A DNA stretch of 64,000 nucleotides from Moritella sp. PE36 (GTDB lineage: Bacteria; Pseudomonadota; Gammaproteobacteria; Enterobacterales; Moritellaceae), in the NCBI RefSeq assembly GCF_000170855.1, contig NZ_ABCQ01000001.1, forward strand, positions 124,001 through 188,000, written 5' to 3'. A program made the translations under genes and the position numbers. Each line of letters begins with the position of its first letter. Positions within the stretch are counted from its first letter, which is position 1. The notes below the pieces were generated by a model. That model made no database searches, had not been told where the DNA came from, and saw only the letters and a program-made list of their open reading frames with translations. Positions 40,917-50,987 of the stretch are shown one piece after another.

Positions 40917-42053
40917 TTATTTATCTTCCGGAATGAAGTTTGACCAAGCTACATGTACAGTCACTTCATCACGATCATGATAAAGGTGCTTAGCTTGGAT
41001 AACAAAGCGATCATCAAGTTGCTTATCTAAGATAGCCAAACAGTCTTCCAATGTATGGTAACGACGCTTTAATGGTAGCTTAAGATTAAAGATAGCTTCT
41101 TTACACCATGCGTTTAATAACCATTTACACATCAGACGGGTAACACGCTCTGGTTTTTCAAGCATGTCACATACCAGCATATCAACAGGTGGATTTTCAG
41201 GAACCTTCACCTTATTACCGTTTAATTTACGGTTGGTCCACGCAATCGTGGTTTTAGCCGGCTCATATTTGAAACCATCTTCTTCATAGTGCTTCACTTG
41301 GCCGGTTTCCATCAGGTTATCCGCCATCGCACCGTTATCAACCGCCACAACAAACATACTACGTTGGACTAACTGATACGTCCAACCGCCAGGACAAGCG
41401 CCTAAGTCAACCGCGCGCATTGCACCGCCGATACGTCTATCCCACTGGTCCGCAGGGATGAAAGTATGGAATGCTTCTTCCAGTTTCAGCGTCGAGCGAC
41501 TTGGTGCTTTCGATGGAAACTTAAGACGCATGATACCCATAGGTAACGGCGAGTTGTTAAAGCTGTATGAGTAACCAATATACACACTGGTATTGGTAAT
41601 GAAAAACACGTGCAGTACTGGACGGTTTTTATTTTCTTTAGGTAATAAGTGATTACCTTTACGCAACGACTGACGTAGTGGCACAGTATACTTACGGCAG
41701 AATTTAGATAACTCTTTGCCTTCATTGGTATCTGGCATTTCCACACGGAGTTCACCCATCAATTCGATACCCTCACAGGCAGCAACAACAGGGTTAACAC
41801 GGTCATAAAGTGGCATATCATCAACACGTGCATGTAGTGCGATCATTTGACGGGCAAAGATCAATGATGAAAGTGGTAATTTTTTCGCTATTGAATCTAC
41901 ATCTTCAGCAGAATGACATTCAAACACAACATAACCCGAATTCAGCGTTACTTTAGCAAAACCATACGCCTCCATGGCAGTCGCTCGTACTTGAATTTCA
42001 GCGGCACATTCTTTTTCATAACCAGGGCGGCAATATAATAAAATACCATTCAT
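40917..42053 (-). CDS. rlmM: 23S rRNA 2'-O-ribose C2498 methyltransferase
   Basis: It methylates the 2'-OH of C2498 in 23S rRNA. The 378-residue protein has an N-terminal THUMP domain (about 1-180) and a C-terminal Rossmann methyltransferase with SAM motif AVDLGACPGGWTYQLV (about 221-236); the KDKE-like catalytic residues include D in VDMLVCDML and K in FNLKLPLK. E. coli has 366 residues. It is downstream of gcvA, as in E. coli, but the small DUF423 gene usually between them is absent. Confidence 0.95.
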   Translation of the reverse strand: MNGILLYCRPGYEKECAAEIQVRATAMEAYGFAKVTLNSGYVVFECHSAEDVDSIAKKLPLSSLIFARQMIALHARVDDMPLYDRVNPVVAACEGIELMGELRVEMPDTNEGKELSKFCRKYTVPLRQSLRKGNHLLPKENKNRPVLHVFFITNTSVYIGYSYSFNNSPLPMGIMRLKFPSKAPSRSTLKLEEAFHTFIPADQWDRRIGGAMRAVDLGACPGGWTYQLVQRSMFVVAVDNGAMADNLMETGQVKHYEEDGFKYEPAKTTIAWTNRKLNGNKVKVPENPPVDMLVCDMLEKPERVTRLMCKWLLNAWCKEAIFNLKLPLKRRYHTLEDCLAILDKQLDDRFVIQAKHLYHDRDEVTVHVAWSNFIPEDK

Positions 42054-42283
42054 TTTCTAATAACCTCATTTTCGTCATCAACATGGCTGACGATATATAC
42101 TCAGTATAGATACAATACCGAGACTACTAATACATAACAAATAACCAAGGTACTTGACGCTGCTTGGGTATATACGCAAACCAGTACAGAATACGGCATA
42201 TCTTGCACTGGTTTGCATACAAAAGCCGCACAGTCTAAACCCTTGACGATATAACGCCAAGGATTTAGTGACTTCAGTGCAAA
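42054..42283. other. rlmM-gcvA gap with a large hairpin
   Basis: No credible gene. At 42177-42223 an inverted repeat GCAAACCAGTACA / TGCACTGGTTTGC pairs at 12 of 13 positions. At about 42150-42168 the sequence GCTTGGGTATATA matches the end of the MITE-like element seen at 32389, and TATATACTCAG near 42094 could be its degraded partner. The span may be a decayed element that replaced the usual DUF423 gene; low certainty. Confidence 0.4.
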
Positions 42284-43192
42284 TTAATTCTCCACAAAGT
42301 CTTGTTGTTCTTCCTCGACCAAAGACAGCATCCAATCACGGAATGCCACAATTTTACCAAGTTCATCTTGCTCTTCGCGGCAGACCACGTAATACGCGTT
42401 CTTACTCACTAATACTTCGGTAAAAGGACGCACAAGACGACCCGCATCAATCTCAGGTTGCGCTAATACACTGTGCCCTAACGCGACGCCTTGGCCATGT
42501 ATTGCGGCTTGTAATACCATCGAAGTATGACTAAAAATAGGCCCTTGGTTAACATTAATATCGGTAATATTGCCTTGCTTAAACCAAGCCGTCCAATCGC
42601 GACGAGAGCTATCATGCAATAACGTATGGAGCTTAAGATCACCAGGGGTTTTTAGTGGTTTTACCCCGTTGAGTAAACGCGGTGAACATACCGGCACTAA
42701 ATATTCGGTATGTAATTTCTGCGCGTTTAAATCTTTCCACTTGCCGCGGCCATAATAAATCGCCACATCGACATCATCAGTCAGTGAACCGTCATCCATA
42801 TCAACCGCTTTAATACGTACATCAATATCAGGGTGCAGCTCAGAGAACAAAGATAATCGAGGCACTAACCATTGGATCGCAAAGCTCGGCTGTAAACTAA
42901 CCGTCAACGAACCTTTCGCGCCTCTGGCTAATAAACGCTCAGTCGCATCCACTAATGAAGAAAAGGTATCTTTAATATCCAGGAAATAACTTTGGCCTTC
43001 TTCCGTTAAAAATAACGCCCGGTTTTGACGACGAAACAGTTTAATTCCAAGGTACTCTTCCAACGCTTTAATCTGATGGCTGACAGCGGCTTGCGTCACA
43101 TAGAGCTCTTCAGAGGCGCGGGTGAAGCTAGAATGTCTGGCGGCAGCTTCGAAAACACGTAGCGAATTTAATGGCGGCAGTCTGCGTGACAT
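42284..43192 (-). CDS. gcvA: Glycine cleavage system transcriptional regulator GcvA (LysR family)
   Basis: It controls the glycine cleavage operon and, in E. coli, activates the small RNA gene gcvB. The 302-residue protein has an N-terminal winged helix (LNSLRVFEAAARHSSFTRAS, about 9-28, through 65) and an effector domain with DVDVAIYYGRGKW and QGPIFSHTSMVLQAAIHGQG, both very close to E. coli GcvA (305 residues). Its promoter region (TATAAT at 43231-43236, minus strand) abuts the promoter of the GcvB-like gene, so the two are divergent. Confidence 0.94.
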   Translation of the reverse strand: MSRRLPPLNSLRVFEAAARHSSFTRASEELYVTQAAVSHQIKALEEYLGIKLFRRQNRALFLTEEGQSYFLDIKDTFSSLVDATERLLARGAKGSLTVSLQPSFAIQWLVPRLSLFSELHPDIDVRIKAVDMDDGSLTDDVDVAIYYGRGKWKDLNAQKLHTEYLVPVCSPRLLNGVKPLKTPGDLKLHTLLHDSSRRDWTAWFKQGNITDINVNQGPIFSHTSMVLQAAIHGQGVALGHSVLAQPEIDAGRLVRPFTEVLVSKNAYYVVCREEQDELGKIVAFRDWMLSLVEEEQQDFVEN

Positions 43193-43245
43193 AGTGGCGT
43201 CCAGTTAGATGAGAAAAACTAATGCGAAACATTATAATTTGTCAA

Positions 43246-43274
43246 TTGTCATATGGCTAAAAAATTACTATAGT
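43246..43274 (+). promoter_or_regulatory. Promoter of the GcvB-like RNA
   Basis: TTGTCA (43246-43251) and TATAGT (43269-43274) with exact 17-base spacing. Transcription is predicted to start near 43281. The -35 lies next to the gcvA -10 on the other strand, leaving a shared control region for GcvA. Confidence 0.75.
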
Positions 43275-43280
43275 GCGCGT

Positions 43281-43511
43281 ATGTATATAGGACATAATAC
43301 TTATTTTACTTATTCTCGATGTTTTCGATAATTAGTATTATTTATATAAGTTAGTCTTTGTTATGTAATGTTGTGTTTGTTTGCTTAAACTTTTTGGTTT
43401 AGGCCTTTAAGTAGAAACTACTTATTTTTAAACCTTTGCTCATATTCTTAATACATTTGTATTGTCGGGTCAAAGGTTGTTTAGCGCTGTATCATTACAG
43501 CGCTTTTTTTA
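43281..43511 (+). ncRNA. gcvB: GcvB-like small regulatory RNA
   Basis: GcvB is an Hfq-dependent RNA that represses many amino acid and peptide transporter messages. The call rests on position (divergent from gcvA, as in E. coli) and on shared architecture in order: a 5' stem (ATAATACT with AGTATTAT, 43295-43350), a GU-rich single-stranded block (TTATGTAATGTTGTGTTTGT, 43361-43380) like the R1 seed region of E. coli GcvB, a hairpin with AAA loop followed by Ts (TAAGTAG-AAA-CTACTTA, 43408-43424), and a terminator (AGCGCTGT / ACAGCGCT, 43483-43504, then Ts). Length about 230 versus about 205 in E. coli. Start estimated from the promoter. Confidence 0.85.
43483..43510 (+). terminator. Terminator of the GcvB-like RNA
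   Basis: Eight-pair stem AGCGCTGT / ACAGCGCT around ATCATT, then seven Ts, ten bases before the end of convergent kdsA. Confidence 0.92.
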
Positions 43512-43520
43512 TGCCTGAAA

Positions 43521-44399
<879 letters not shown>

Positions 44400-44414
44400 T
44401 TAAGTCAGTTAATT

Positions 44415-45326
44415 TTAATGAATCGTATCATCAGTCGCAGCAAGCTCATCTATTTGTGCTTTTAAAACCCGGGTGATCGGATCGTCTGGACATTGTTCAA
44501 TAAAATAAGCAAAGTCTTCGCTCGCGAGTTTCTTGCAATCAAGCTGTTGCAGCAAAAAGCCGCGATCGCGAATTTCATACGGTTCATCAGGTTCAAGTTC
44601 TAAAATTAAATCAATACAACGCAGTGCATAGGAAAAATGTTCATCACGAATTAACGCTGCTTTGAGTACTTGTAATAAGCGCAGATAATGCATTTCATTA
44701 TTGGCGGCTAACAAATCATCGTCAGATAACAAGGCATGGTTACCTTCGATACCGCGTAATAGAACCTGCAGTTTATGCCGACTCAGTACTTGTCCATCTG
44801 CAGGATCAACGTACATTCCGTCTTGCTCACTACCAAAACGTAATACAAATTGACCAGGGAATATGATCCCTGTTACATCCACTTCAAAATGCTCTGCAAA
44901 GTACATGAATACCGTACCGAGTGACAAAGGAACGCCGTTACGGCTGCTAATGACTTTATGGAGTAATACACTGTCTAGCTCTAACCACTTACGCCAATCG
45001 CCTGCAAAACCAAGTTGCTGATAAAACAAATACAATAACTGGTCACGCTTTTCAACGTCACAGGTAAAGCCTTGCATATCAACTTCGATAAGTGCAATTA
45101 ACTCATCCAATTCAACTATCGCCTGCTCGAGCAACGGTTTCTCCGTTATCACCTCGATGGCAGATAGTGTGGCGAGCATGACGTTATCAATCATCAGTAC
45201 TTCTTCTGCTAGCTCATCATCGTATTCTTCAAGCTGCTCACTATCACTATCAACAGCCTTATTATCTACTGCTACATCTTCTGCCAGTTCTGTTTCTGTC
45301 AGCGCAGCATTTGCATCTAATTCCAT
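44415..45326 (-). CDS. sirB1: SirB1 family protein (transglutaminase-like with TPR)
   Basis: A 303-residue cytosolic protein of unknown reaction. Residues 1-60 are an acidic, Ala/Glu-rich extension not typical of the family. The core (about 95-200) has NGVPLSLGTVFMYFAEHF and FPGQFVLRF, the transglutaminase-like SirB1 region, and the C-terminus (about 215-300) is TPR-like. In E. coli the homologue (ychA) also lies before kdsA. It starts two bases before the sirB2 stop region, so translation is probably coupled. Confidence 0.88.
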   Translation of the reverse strand: MELDANAALTETELAEDVAVDNKAVDSDSEQLEEYDDELAEEVLMIDNVMLATLSAIEVITEKPLLEQAIVELDELIALIEVDMQGFTCDVEKRDQLLYLFYQQLGFAGDWRKWLELDSVLLHKVISSRNGVPLSLGTVFMYFAEHFEVDVTGIIFPGQFVLRFGSEQDGMYVDPADGQVLSRHKLQVLLRGIEGNHALLSDDDLLAANNEMHYLRLLQVLKAALIRDEHFSYALRCIDLILELEPDEPYEIRDRGFLLQQLDCKKLASEDFAYFIEQCPDDPITRVLKAQIDELAATDDTIH

Positions 45327-45328
45327 CT

Positions 45329-45703
45329 CTACCTCAGCAAATATGCTTCGCCGTAAACGGCTAACGAAAATACATAAAATAACCAGCCGATACTACCAGC
45401 AAACGCAACACAGCGGAAAAATAGATTTTTACCTTGCTGTAATGACATAAACACCATAAAGGTGATGGCCAGTGTCGACACTAATTTTTCTGTCATCACC
45501 GTATCAACAAACGGTACTTGACCTGAAACCATACACACTAACGCAATCATCATCACGGTGATCATATCGATCACCTTACGTGATTTAATAAAACCAGCGT
45601 GTTCAAGATACGGTGATTGCTTCACTGAGAAAGCAAAGTTTACAAAATACATCAACACGCTTAATAATAGCGTCGCAATGTGCAGCGGAATGACAATATT
45701 CAT
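45329..45703 (-). CDS. sirB2: SirB2 family membrane protein
   Basis: A 124-residue protein with four predicted membrane helices (about 3-20, 45-62, 70-87, 97-118). Family name comes from a reported effect on invasion gene expression; the biochemical role is unknown. It lies two bases after prmC and two before sirB1 in the conserved prfA operon order (E. coli ychQ). Confidence 0.88.
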   Translation of the reverse strand: MNIVIPLHIATLLLSVLMYFVNFAFSVKQSPYLEHAGFIKSRKVIDMITVMMIALVCMVSGQVPFVDTVMTEKLVSTLAITFMVFMSLQQGKNLFFRCVAFAGSIGWLFYVFSLAVYGEAYLLR

Positions 45704-45705
45704 GA

Positions 45706-46545
45706 TTAAGCTTCTTTTCGTTGTCCGACAGTAATACGATCGTTATTACCATAATCTTTATGCGTAACAACCTGATGATAATTTGATGCGGTAAAGAGTG
45801 CGCGCACTGCAGCACCTTGCTCAAACCCATGTTCAACTAACAACCAGCCGTCCACGGTTAAAAACTGATAACCTTGGCTAATAATATGCTTTAAGTCAGC
45901 AAGCCCATTATCAGCAGCAACTAACGCAGTTAACGGCTCAAAACGCACGTCGCCCATCGCCAAGTGTGGATCATGCGCGTCGATATAAGGTGGATTACTG
46001 ACGATCACATCAAAGCGTTGACTGGCTTTTAAAGGTTCAAACCAACTACCTTGCAATACCGTCACATCAAAACCACAGCGTTTGACATTACGGCGTGCTA
46101 ATGCGGCCGCGCCTTGCTGATATTCAATTGCTGTCACTGTCGCTTGTGGTGATTCAGAGGCTAAAGCCAGTGCGATAGCGCCCGTACCCGTGCCTAAATC
46201 TAATACTTGGCAAGCGTGAGTCGGCATACAAGCCAGTGCTTGTTCGACTAATATTTCAGTATCCGGTCTTGGAATGAGGGTATCAGCAGATACTTCTAAT
46301 TCTAATGACCAAAATTCACGGTAACCAAGAATATGAGCGACAGGTTCACCCGCCTGACGGCGCATGATAAGAGCAGTAAAACGGCGAATAATGTCATCAT
46401 CCATGACTTTGTCATCCCAAGTAAAAAGATAACTGCGATCTTTTTCTAACAGGAAACAAAGAATGACTTCAGCATCCAGTTTAGGACTTTCGCTGGCAGT
46501 GAGCTGCTTGGCAGCCCCCTGCAGTAATTGTGCAATTGTTTTCAC
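45706..46545 (-). CDS. prmC: Peptide chain release factor glutamine methyltransferase
   Basis: It methylates the glutamine of the GGQ motif in release factors. The 279-residue protein has an N-terminal helical domain, SAM motif VLDLGTGTGAIALAL (about 114-128) and the catalytic NPPY at 184-187. Its substrate RF1 is encoded directly upstream, 14 bases away. Confidence 0.97.
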   Translation of the reverse strand: MKTIAQLLQGAAKQLTASESPKLDAEVILCFLLEKDRSYLFTWDDKVMDDDIIRRFTALIMRRQAGEPVAHILGYREFWSLELEVSADTLIPRPDTEILVEQALACMPTHACQVLDLGTGTGAIALALASESPQATVTAIEYQQGAAALARRNVKRCGFDVTVLQGSWFEPLKASQRFDVIVSNPPYIDAHDPHLAMGDVRFEPLTALVAADNGLADLKHIISQGYQFLTVDGWLLVEHGFEQGAAVRALFTASNYHQVVTHKDYGNNDRITVGQRKEA

Positions 46546-46559
46546 AGTTCGCGATACAC

Positions 46560-47648
46560 CTAGTTAGCTTCAGCAAGCGCCGCTAACAGATCAGCTTGAT
46601 GTTCGTGGATGATAGGTTGGATCAATACATCTAACTCACCTTCCATCACTTCGTTTAGACGGTAAAGTGTTAGATTGATACGGTGATCACTAACGCGACC
46701 TTGTGGATAATTATAAGTCCGAATACGTTCAGAGCGATCGCCACTTGCTACTAGGCTACGACGAGTACTTTCCTCTTCAAGACGTGCTTTTTCATCTTCA
46801 GCTGCTTGAATACGTGCTTGCAGAATTGACATCGCACGTGCACGGTTTTTATGCTGTGAACGTTCGTCTTGACACTCAACGACTGTACCCGTTGGAATGT
46901 GGGTAATACGTACTGCAGAATCGGTTTTATTGACGTGCTGACCACCCGCACCCGATGCGCGGAACGTATCGACTTTAAGATCGGCAGTATTAATGACGAT
47001 CGCGTCTACCTCAGGGACCTCTGGCATAACCACCACAGTACAGGCTGACGTATGGATACGACCTTGCGATTCAGTTTCTGGTACACGTTGTACACGGTGA
47101 CCACCTGATTCAAACTTCATGGTGCCGAATACCGCCTCACCTTCCATCTTAACGATAACTTCTTTGTAACCGCCTTGATCACTGTTGCTTAAGTTCATGA
47201 TTGTTAAACGCCAGCCTTTTTTCTCCGCATACCTGCTGTACATGCGGTACAGGTCGCCAGCAAAGATTGCGGCTTCGTCACCACCAGCACCGGCACGGAT
47301 CTCTAAGAAACAGTTATTGCTGTCATTTGGATCACGAGGTAACAATAAAACTTCTAATTCATCGCTGACACGCGCCACCGTGGCTTTACTTTCTTTATAT
47401 TCTTCAACAGCCATTTCCCGCATGTCAGGATCTTCATCCTTTAACATCTCTTCAGCTGATTCAAAATCTTCTTTTGCGTCTTGGTATTCTTTAAAACAAG
47501 AAACTAACTCTTCTAATTGCGAGTATTCTTTTGTTAGTGCACGGTAACGGTCTTGATCACTGATGATCTCTGGCTCACCTAATAATGCTTGAACTTCTTC
47601 GTGACGTTCAATTAAGGCTTCTAATTTTGTAATGATCGATGCTTTCAT
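46560..47648 (-). CDS. prfA: Peptide chain release factor 1
   Basis: It recognises UAA and UAG and triggers peptide release. The start is the ATG at 47648 ([17 protein letters not shown]), with GAGAG six bases upstream; a longer opening adds 20 unmatched residues. The 362 residues (E. coli 360) include the stop-codon recognition PxT motif, here PET in [11 protein letters not shown], and the catalytic GGQ in [13 protein letters not shown]. It is followed by prmC, which modifies that glutamine. Confidence 0.97.
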   Translation of the reverse strand: MKASIITKLEALIERHEEVQALLGEPEIISDQDRYRALTKEYSQLEELVSCFKEYQDAKEDFESAEEMLKDEDPDMREMAVEEYKESKATVARVSDELEVLLLPRDPNDSNNCFLEIRAGAGGDEAAIFAGDLYRMYSRYAEKKGWRLTIMNLSNSDQGGYKEVIVKMEGEAVFGTMKFESGGHRVQRVPETESQGRIHTSACTVVVMPEVPEVDAIVINTADLKVDTFRASGAGGQHVNKTDSAVRITHIPTGTVVECQDERSQHKNRARAMSILQARIQAAEDEKARLEEESTRRSLVASGDRSERIRTYNYPQGRVSDHRINLTLYRLNEVMEGELDVLIQPIIHEHQADLLAALAEAN

Positions 47649-47807
47649 CTTTACTCTCGTATTACCGTTAAATAGATCGCTGAAGTCTGACATAGGCTGC
47701 TTCAGCAATTGAATATGGATTATTTCGTTGTTGTGATCGGCAAGGATACCTACATGTAAGGAAATAGTCGATTGCTTTCCGATAATTTACCTTGGATTTA
47801 GCGAATA
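47649..47807. other. prfA upstream spacer
   Basis: AT-rich sequence with no recognised gene; with the repeat remnant at 47808 and the stretch to 47969 it makes a 321-base gap between prfA and hemA. The gap suggests prfA is not simply read through from hemA. No clear promoter was identified. Confidence 0.4.
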
Positions 47808-47889
47808 TATACCCAAGCTACTTCCAAGATGCACAATCAGCACGCCGAACGAAGGTGAGCAGGAATAACAGCACAGCGTTACAATATTT
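47808..47889. mobile_element. Decayed copy of the MITE-like element
   Basis: The left 38 or so bases (TATACCCAAGCTACTTCCAA onward through CAATCAGCA) match the left end of the element at 32389, and the next part (GAGCAGGAATAACAGCACAG through CAATATTT) matches its inner segment at about 32528-32563; the region between is deleted and no right inverted end is found. Confidence 0.7.
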
Positions 47890-47969
47890 GAAATAGACTG
47901 AGCAGTTGCTAATGGATGCAGCTGCTAATAGATAAGGATAATTAACAACGGCTTATTTTAAAGACGTGA

Positions 47970-49223
47970 TTACGACTCAAGCCCCACCACACGACGCACT
48001 AATAATAGTTCGTCATCTTGACTGCGTTTACCCGCACTCACTAAGGCTTGTGTCGGCGCATGGATCAACTTGTTGGTTAATTTATTCGCTAACTCGGTAA
48101 GCACGCGCTCACCATCCGAGCCATTTTTCATCGCTGCGATGGCTCTTTCGAGTAATATGTCTTTTTCAATCATCGCCGAATTACGATATTCTTTAATAGA
48201 ATCAACACTTGATAATGACGCTATCCATTCAGAAAACAGCTGCGTTTCTTCAGTAATAATGTGCTCAGCTTGCTCAGCCGCATCTTGGCGCGCTTCTTTA
48301 TTCTGCTCGATAATACCTTGCAGATCATCGACGGTATAAAGATAAGCATTACCTAACTCACCCACTTCTTCTTCAATATCCCGTGGTACGGCGATATCAA
48401 CTAAAAAAATCGGTTTTTGTTTACGCTGCTTCAATGCACTTTCAATCATACCTTTACCAATAATAGGTAAGGGACTGGCCGTCGAACTGATAACAATATC
48501 GGCATTATGTAAATGATGCGGTATCTCTTCGAGCGTCATCGTACGAGCACCAAACTTGTCACCCAGCACTTGCGCACGAGATAAAGTACGGTTCGCCACC
48601 ATCATCTCACTGACATTCTGCTCGGCAAGGTGCGTCGCAACCAGATCAATGGTTTCACCTGCGCCAATCAGTAATACCCGTGTTTTAGATAAATCATCAA
48701 AGATATGCTTACTTAAACTCACCGCCGCGAATGCCACTGATACCGCATTCGCACCAATTTCAGTCTCGGTGCGCACGCGCTTAGCTGCTGTAAAGGTTTT
48801 TTGAAATAGCTTATCCAAGGTTTGAGCAACCGCATTTAACTGTTTTGCTTTCGCAAAAGCTTGTTTTATCTGCCCTAAAATTTGCGGTTCACCTAATACC
48901 AGTGAATCTAATCCGCCAGCCACGCGCATTAAATGACGCACCGCATCGCCGTCGTAGTAACGATAAGTACAATCCGCTAATTCATTAGCAGGTAGCCGAT
49001 GAAAATCAACTAACCACTGAGTCACGCGTTCAGGTAAGCCTTGCTCAATTTTGCAATATATTTCCGTACGATTACAGGTTGAAACAATCACCGCTTCCGA
49101 GGCTACCCCATTCGCCACAATGCTGGCAAAGGCATCCTCAATATTGTCAGGTGAAAAAGCTACCTTTTCACGAAGTGATACAGGTGCCGAATTATGATTT
49201 ATACCAAGTGCTAACAGAGTCAT
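47970..49223 (-). CDS. hemA: Glutamyl-tRNA reductase
   Basis: It reduces glutamyl-tRNA to glutamate semialdehyde, the first step of haem synthesis. The 417-residue protein has the catalytic cysteine C50 in [11 protein letters not shown], the central NADPH domain ([16 protein letters not shown]), and the C-terminal dimerisation helix domain. Divergent from lolB, exactly as in E. coli, where hemA also precedes prfA-prmC. Confidence 0.97.
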   Translation of the reverse strand: MTLLALGINHNSAPVSLREKVAFSPDNIEDAFASIVANGVASEAVIVSTCNRTEIYCKIEQGLPERVTQWLVDFHRLPANELADCTYRYYDGDAVRHLMRVAGGLDSLVLGEPQILGQIKQAFAKAKQLNAVAQTLDKLFQKTFTAAKRVRTETEIGANAVSVAFAAVSLSKHIFDDLSKTRVLLIGAGETIDLVATHLAEQNVSEMMVANRTLSRAQVLGDKFGARTMTLEEIPHHLHNADIVISSTASPLPIIGKGMIESALKQRKQKPIFLVDIAVPRDIEEEVGELGNAYLYTVDDLQGIIEQNKEARQDAAEQAEHIITEETQLFSEWIASLSSVDSIKEYRNSAMIEKDILLERAIAAMKNGSDGERVLTELANKLTNKLIHAPTQALVSAGKRSQDDELLLVRRVVGLES

Positions 49224-49374
49224 GTATTACTTACAGTGAATGATTGTAAAAATAGATAGGGATACTATTCTACGCAAAAAGTATGAATTTTTAAAGTGAC
49301 AAAACCAACCATATCTGTTTTTATAAGCTCATGCTTGCTCTTTATCATCATTACTTTATTTTTTTGAGTATCTT

Positions 49375-49986
49375 ATGACATTTCAGCGTTCTATTTACAT
49401 TTTTATTGTTAGTGTATTACTGAGTGCCTGTAGCACGACGACACAGCGACAACCTCCAGCAGGTAACCCGCAACAATTATGGCAGCAACATCAACTTCAA
49501 TTACAAACGATTCGGACTTGGCAACTGCAAGGACAAATTGCGTTCATCAGTCCTGATTCACGTAACTCGGCGACGTTAAACTGGCAGCAATTTGTCAATG
49601 ATTTCAATATTAACCTCACTGGTCCCTTTGGTATTCATGTCCTCACCATTAAACGCAGTGATAACATTTCAACATTAATTCTCGATGATGACCGCCAATA
49701 CCAAGGCCGTAATACGCAAACACTGATTAACCAACTCAGTCCAATCCCCATCCCGGTGAATGAATTACGTGCTTGGATCATTGGCGACCCATTAACAGAC
49801 GATGTGCAACTCGATAATTACGGCCGAGTAACCCAAGCTAACCATCCACTCGGCTGGCACATCAGTTATACTAAATATCAACGAGTCGATAATATTTGGT
49901 TACCAAAAAATATCATCATCAAGCAAGCCGATATGCGCATAAAAATCACCACTCGAAACTGGAAGTTAAATGCAACACAAGATTAG
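49375..49986 (+). CDS. lolB: Outer membrane lipoprotein LolB
   Basis: It receives lipoproteins from LolA and inserts them in the outer membrane. The 203-residue precursor has a lipoprotein signal with lipobox LLSAC, giving lipidated C19; the next residues STT are not an inner-membrane retention signal, consistent with outer-membrane sorting. The mature half-barrel includes WQLQGQIAFISPDSRNSATL. It overlaps ispE by 17 bases. Confidence 0.95.
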   Translation: MTFQRSIYIFIVSVLLSACSTTTQRQPPAGNPQQLWQQHQLQLQTIRTWQLQGQIAFISPDSRNSATLNWQQFVNDFNINLTGPFGIHVLTIKRSDNISTLILDDDRQYQGRNTQTLINQLSPIPIPVNELRAWIIGDPLTDDVQLDNYGRVTQANHPLGWHISYTKYQRVDNIWLPKNIIIKQADMRIKITTRNWKLNATQD

Positions 49987-50830
49987 TCATTGGTCAGCAC
50001 CAGCAAAGTTAAACCTTTTTCTATACATTAATGGTCGCCGCAATGATGGTTACCACGAACTACAAACCTTATTTCAGTTTGTTGATATCGGTGATGAATT
50101 AGCGATGTCTCCAAACCTGAGTGATCGCATCACCATTACACCGGCGATCCCTGGTGTAGCGCTGGCCGACAATATCATCTATCAAGCGGCCATGGTTTTG
50201 AAAACCCATTCATCATTACCGCTAGGTGTCGATATTTCCTTGACTAAGAATCTACCGATGGGCGGTGGTTTAGGTGGCGGTTCTTCAGACGCTGCAACAA
50301 CCTTAGTCGCGTTAAATCATCTTTGGCAATTAAACCTCGATGAAGAACAACTGGCTGCTATTGGTCTTAAGTTAGGTGCCGACGTACCAGTGTTTGTTCG
50401 TGGCCATGCCGCATTTGCCGAAGGTATTGGCGAACAACTTACCTCCATAGAGGTGGATGAGCACTATTATCTTATTGCAATACCTGACACACAGGTCAAT
50501 ACTGCGAAATTATTTTCCGATCCAGAGTTAATCCGCAATACGCCAAAACGCCCGCTGAATCAGTTGTTACGAGAAGAATGGAAAAATGACTTTGAACCAA
50601 CTGTAAAAAAACGTCATCCCGAGGTTGCAAAAGCATTAGAGTGGTTGCTAAAATATGCGCCATCTCGACTGACAGGTTCCGGTTGCTGTGTTTTCTCTGA
50701 ATTTAAAACTAAGTCTGACGCATTAGCAGTATTAGCTAAAGCGCCTAAAGGCATGCAAATTTATCTTGCGAAGGGCTTAAATAAATCGCCACTATTGTAC
50801 GATTTAGCAAGAGAGAATTGCATGACTTAG
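49970..50830 (+). CDS. ispE: 4-diphosphocytidyl-2-C-methyl-D-erythritol kinase
   Basis: A GHMP kinase of the MEP isoprenoid pathway. The 286-residue protein has the N-terminal PAKLNLFLYINGRRNDGYHE and the ATP loop PMGGGLGGGSSDAATTL; the C-terminal GSGCCVFSEF is the third GHMP motif. The ATG lies inside the 3' end of lolB, so translation is coupled. It works downstream of Dxr, encoded at 11610. Confidence 0.96.
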   Translation: MQHKISHWSAPAKLNLFLYINGRRNDGYHELQTLFQFVDIGDELAMSPNLSDRITITPAIPGVALADNIIYQAAMVLKTHSSLPLGVDISLTKNLPMGGGLGGGSSDAATTLVALNHLWQLNLDEEQLAAIGLKLGADVPVFVRGHAAFAEGIGEQLTSIEVDEHYYLIAIPDTQVNTAKLFSDPELIRNTPKRPLNQLLREEWKNDFEPTVKKRHPEVAKALEWLLKYAPSRLTGSGCCVFSEFKTKSDALAVLAKAPKGMQIYLAKGLNKSPLLYDLARENCMT

Positions 50831-50893
50831 TAAGACAGGTTTAAATTTTAGTTCAGCACCGAACATATGTTACATAAGTTGTTACCGAATTCT

Positions 50894-50947
50894 AAGAGAT
50901 TAATGCTGGGGATCTCTACTAAACAGTTCGCTGTTTAGGAGTATAAT
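50894..50947 (+). promoter_or_regulatory. prs upstream hairpins and -10 element
   Basis: A six-pair inverted repeat AGAGAT / ATCTCT (about 50895-50916) is followed at once by CTAAACAG-TTCG-CTGTTTAG (50919-50938), a perfect eight-pair stem with a TTCG tetraloop. A perfect TATAAT (50942-50947) follows four bases later, so the palindrome fills the -35 and spacer area. It may be an operator or an RNA hairpin from an upstream start. Confidence 0.6.
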
Positions 50948-50987
50948 TATATCCCAGCCAAATACATCGATTACCTGAGGTTACACC

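Noticed and set aside
42078-42335. Minus-strand 85-residue frame between gcvA and rlmM
   Set aside because: It overlaps the end of gcvA in another frame, has odd composition with many cysteines and shows no DUF423 features.
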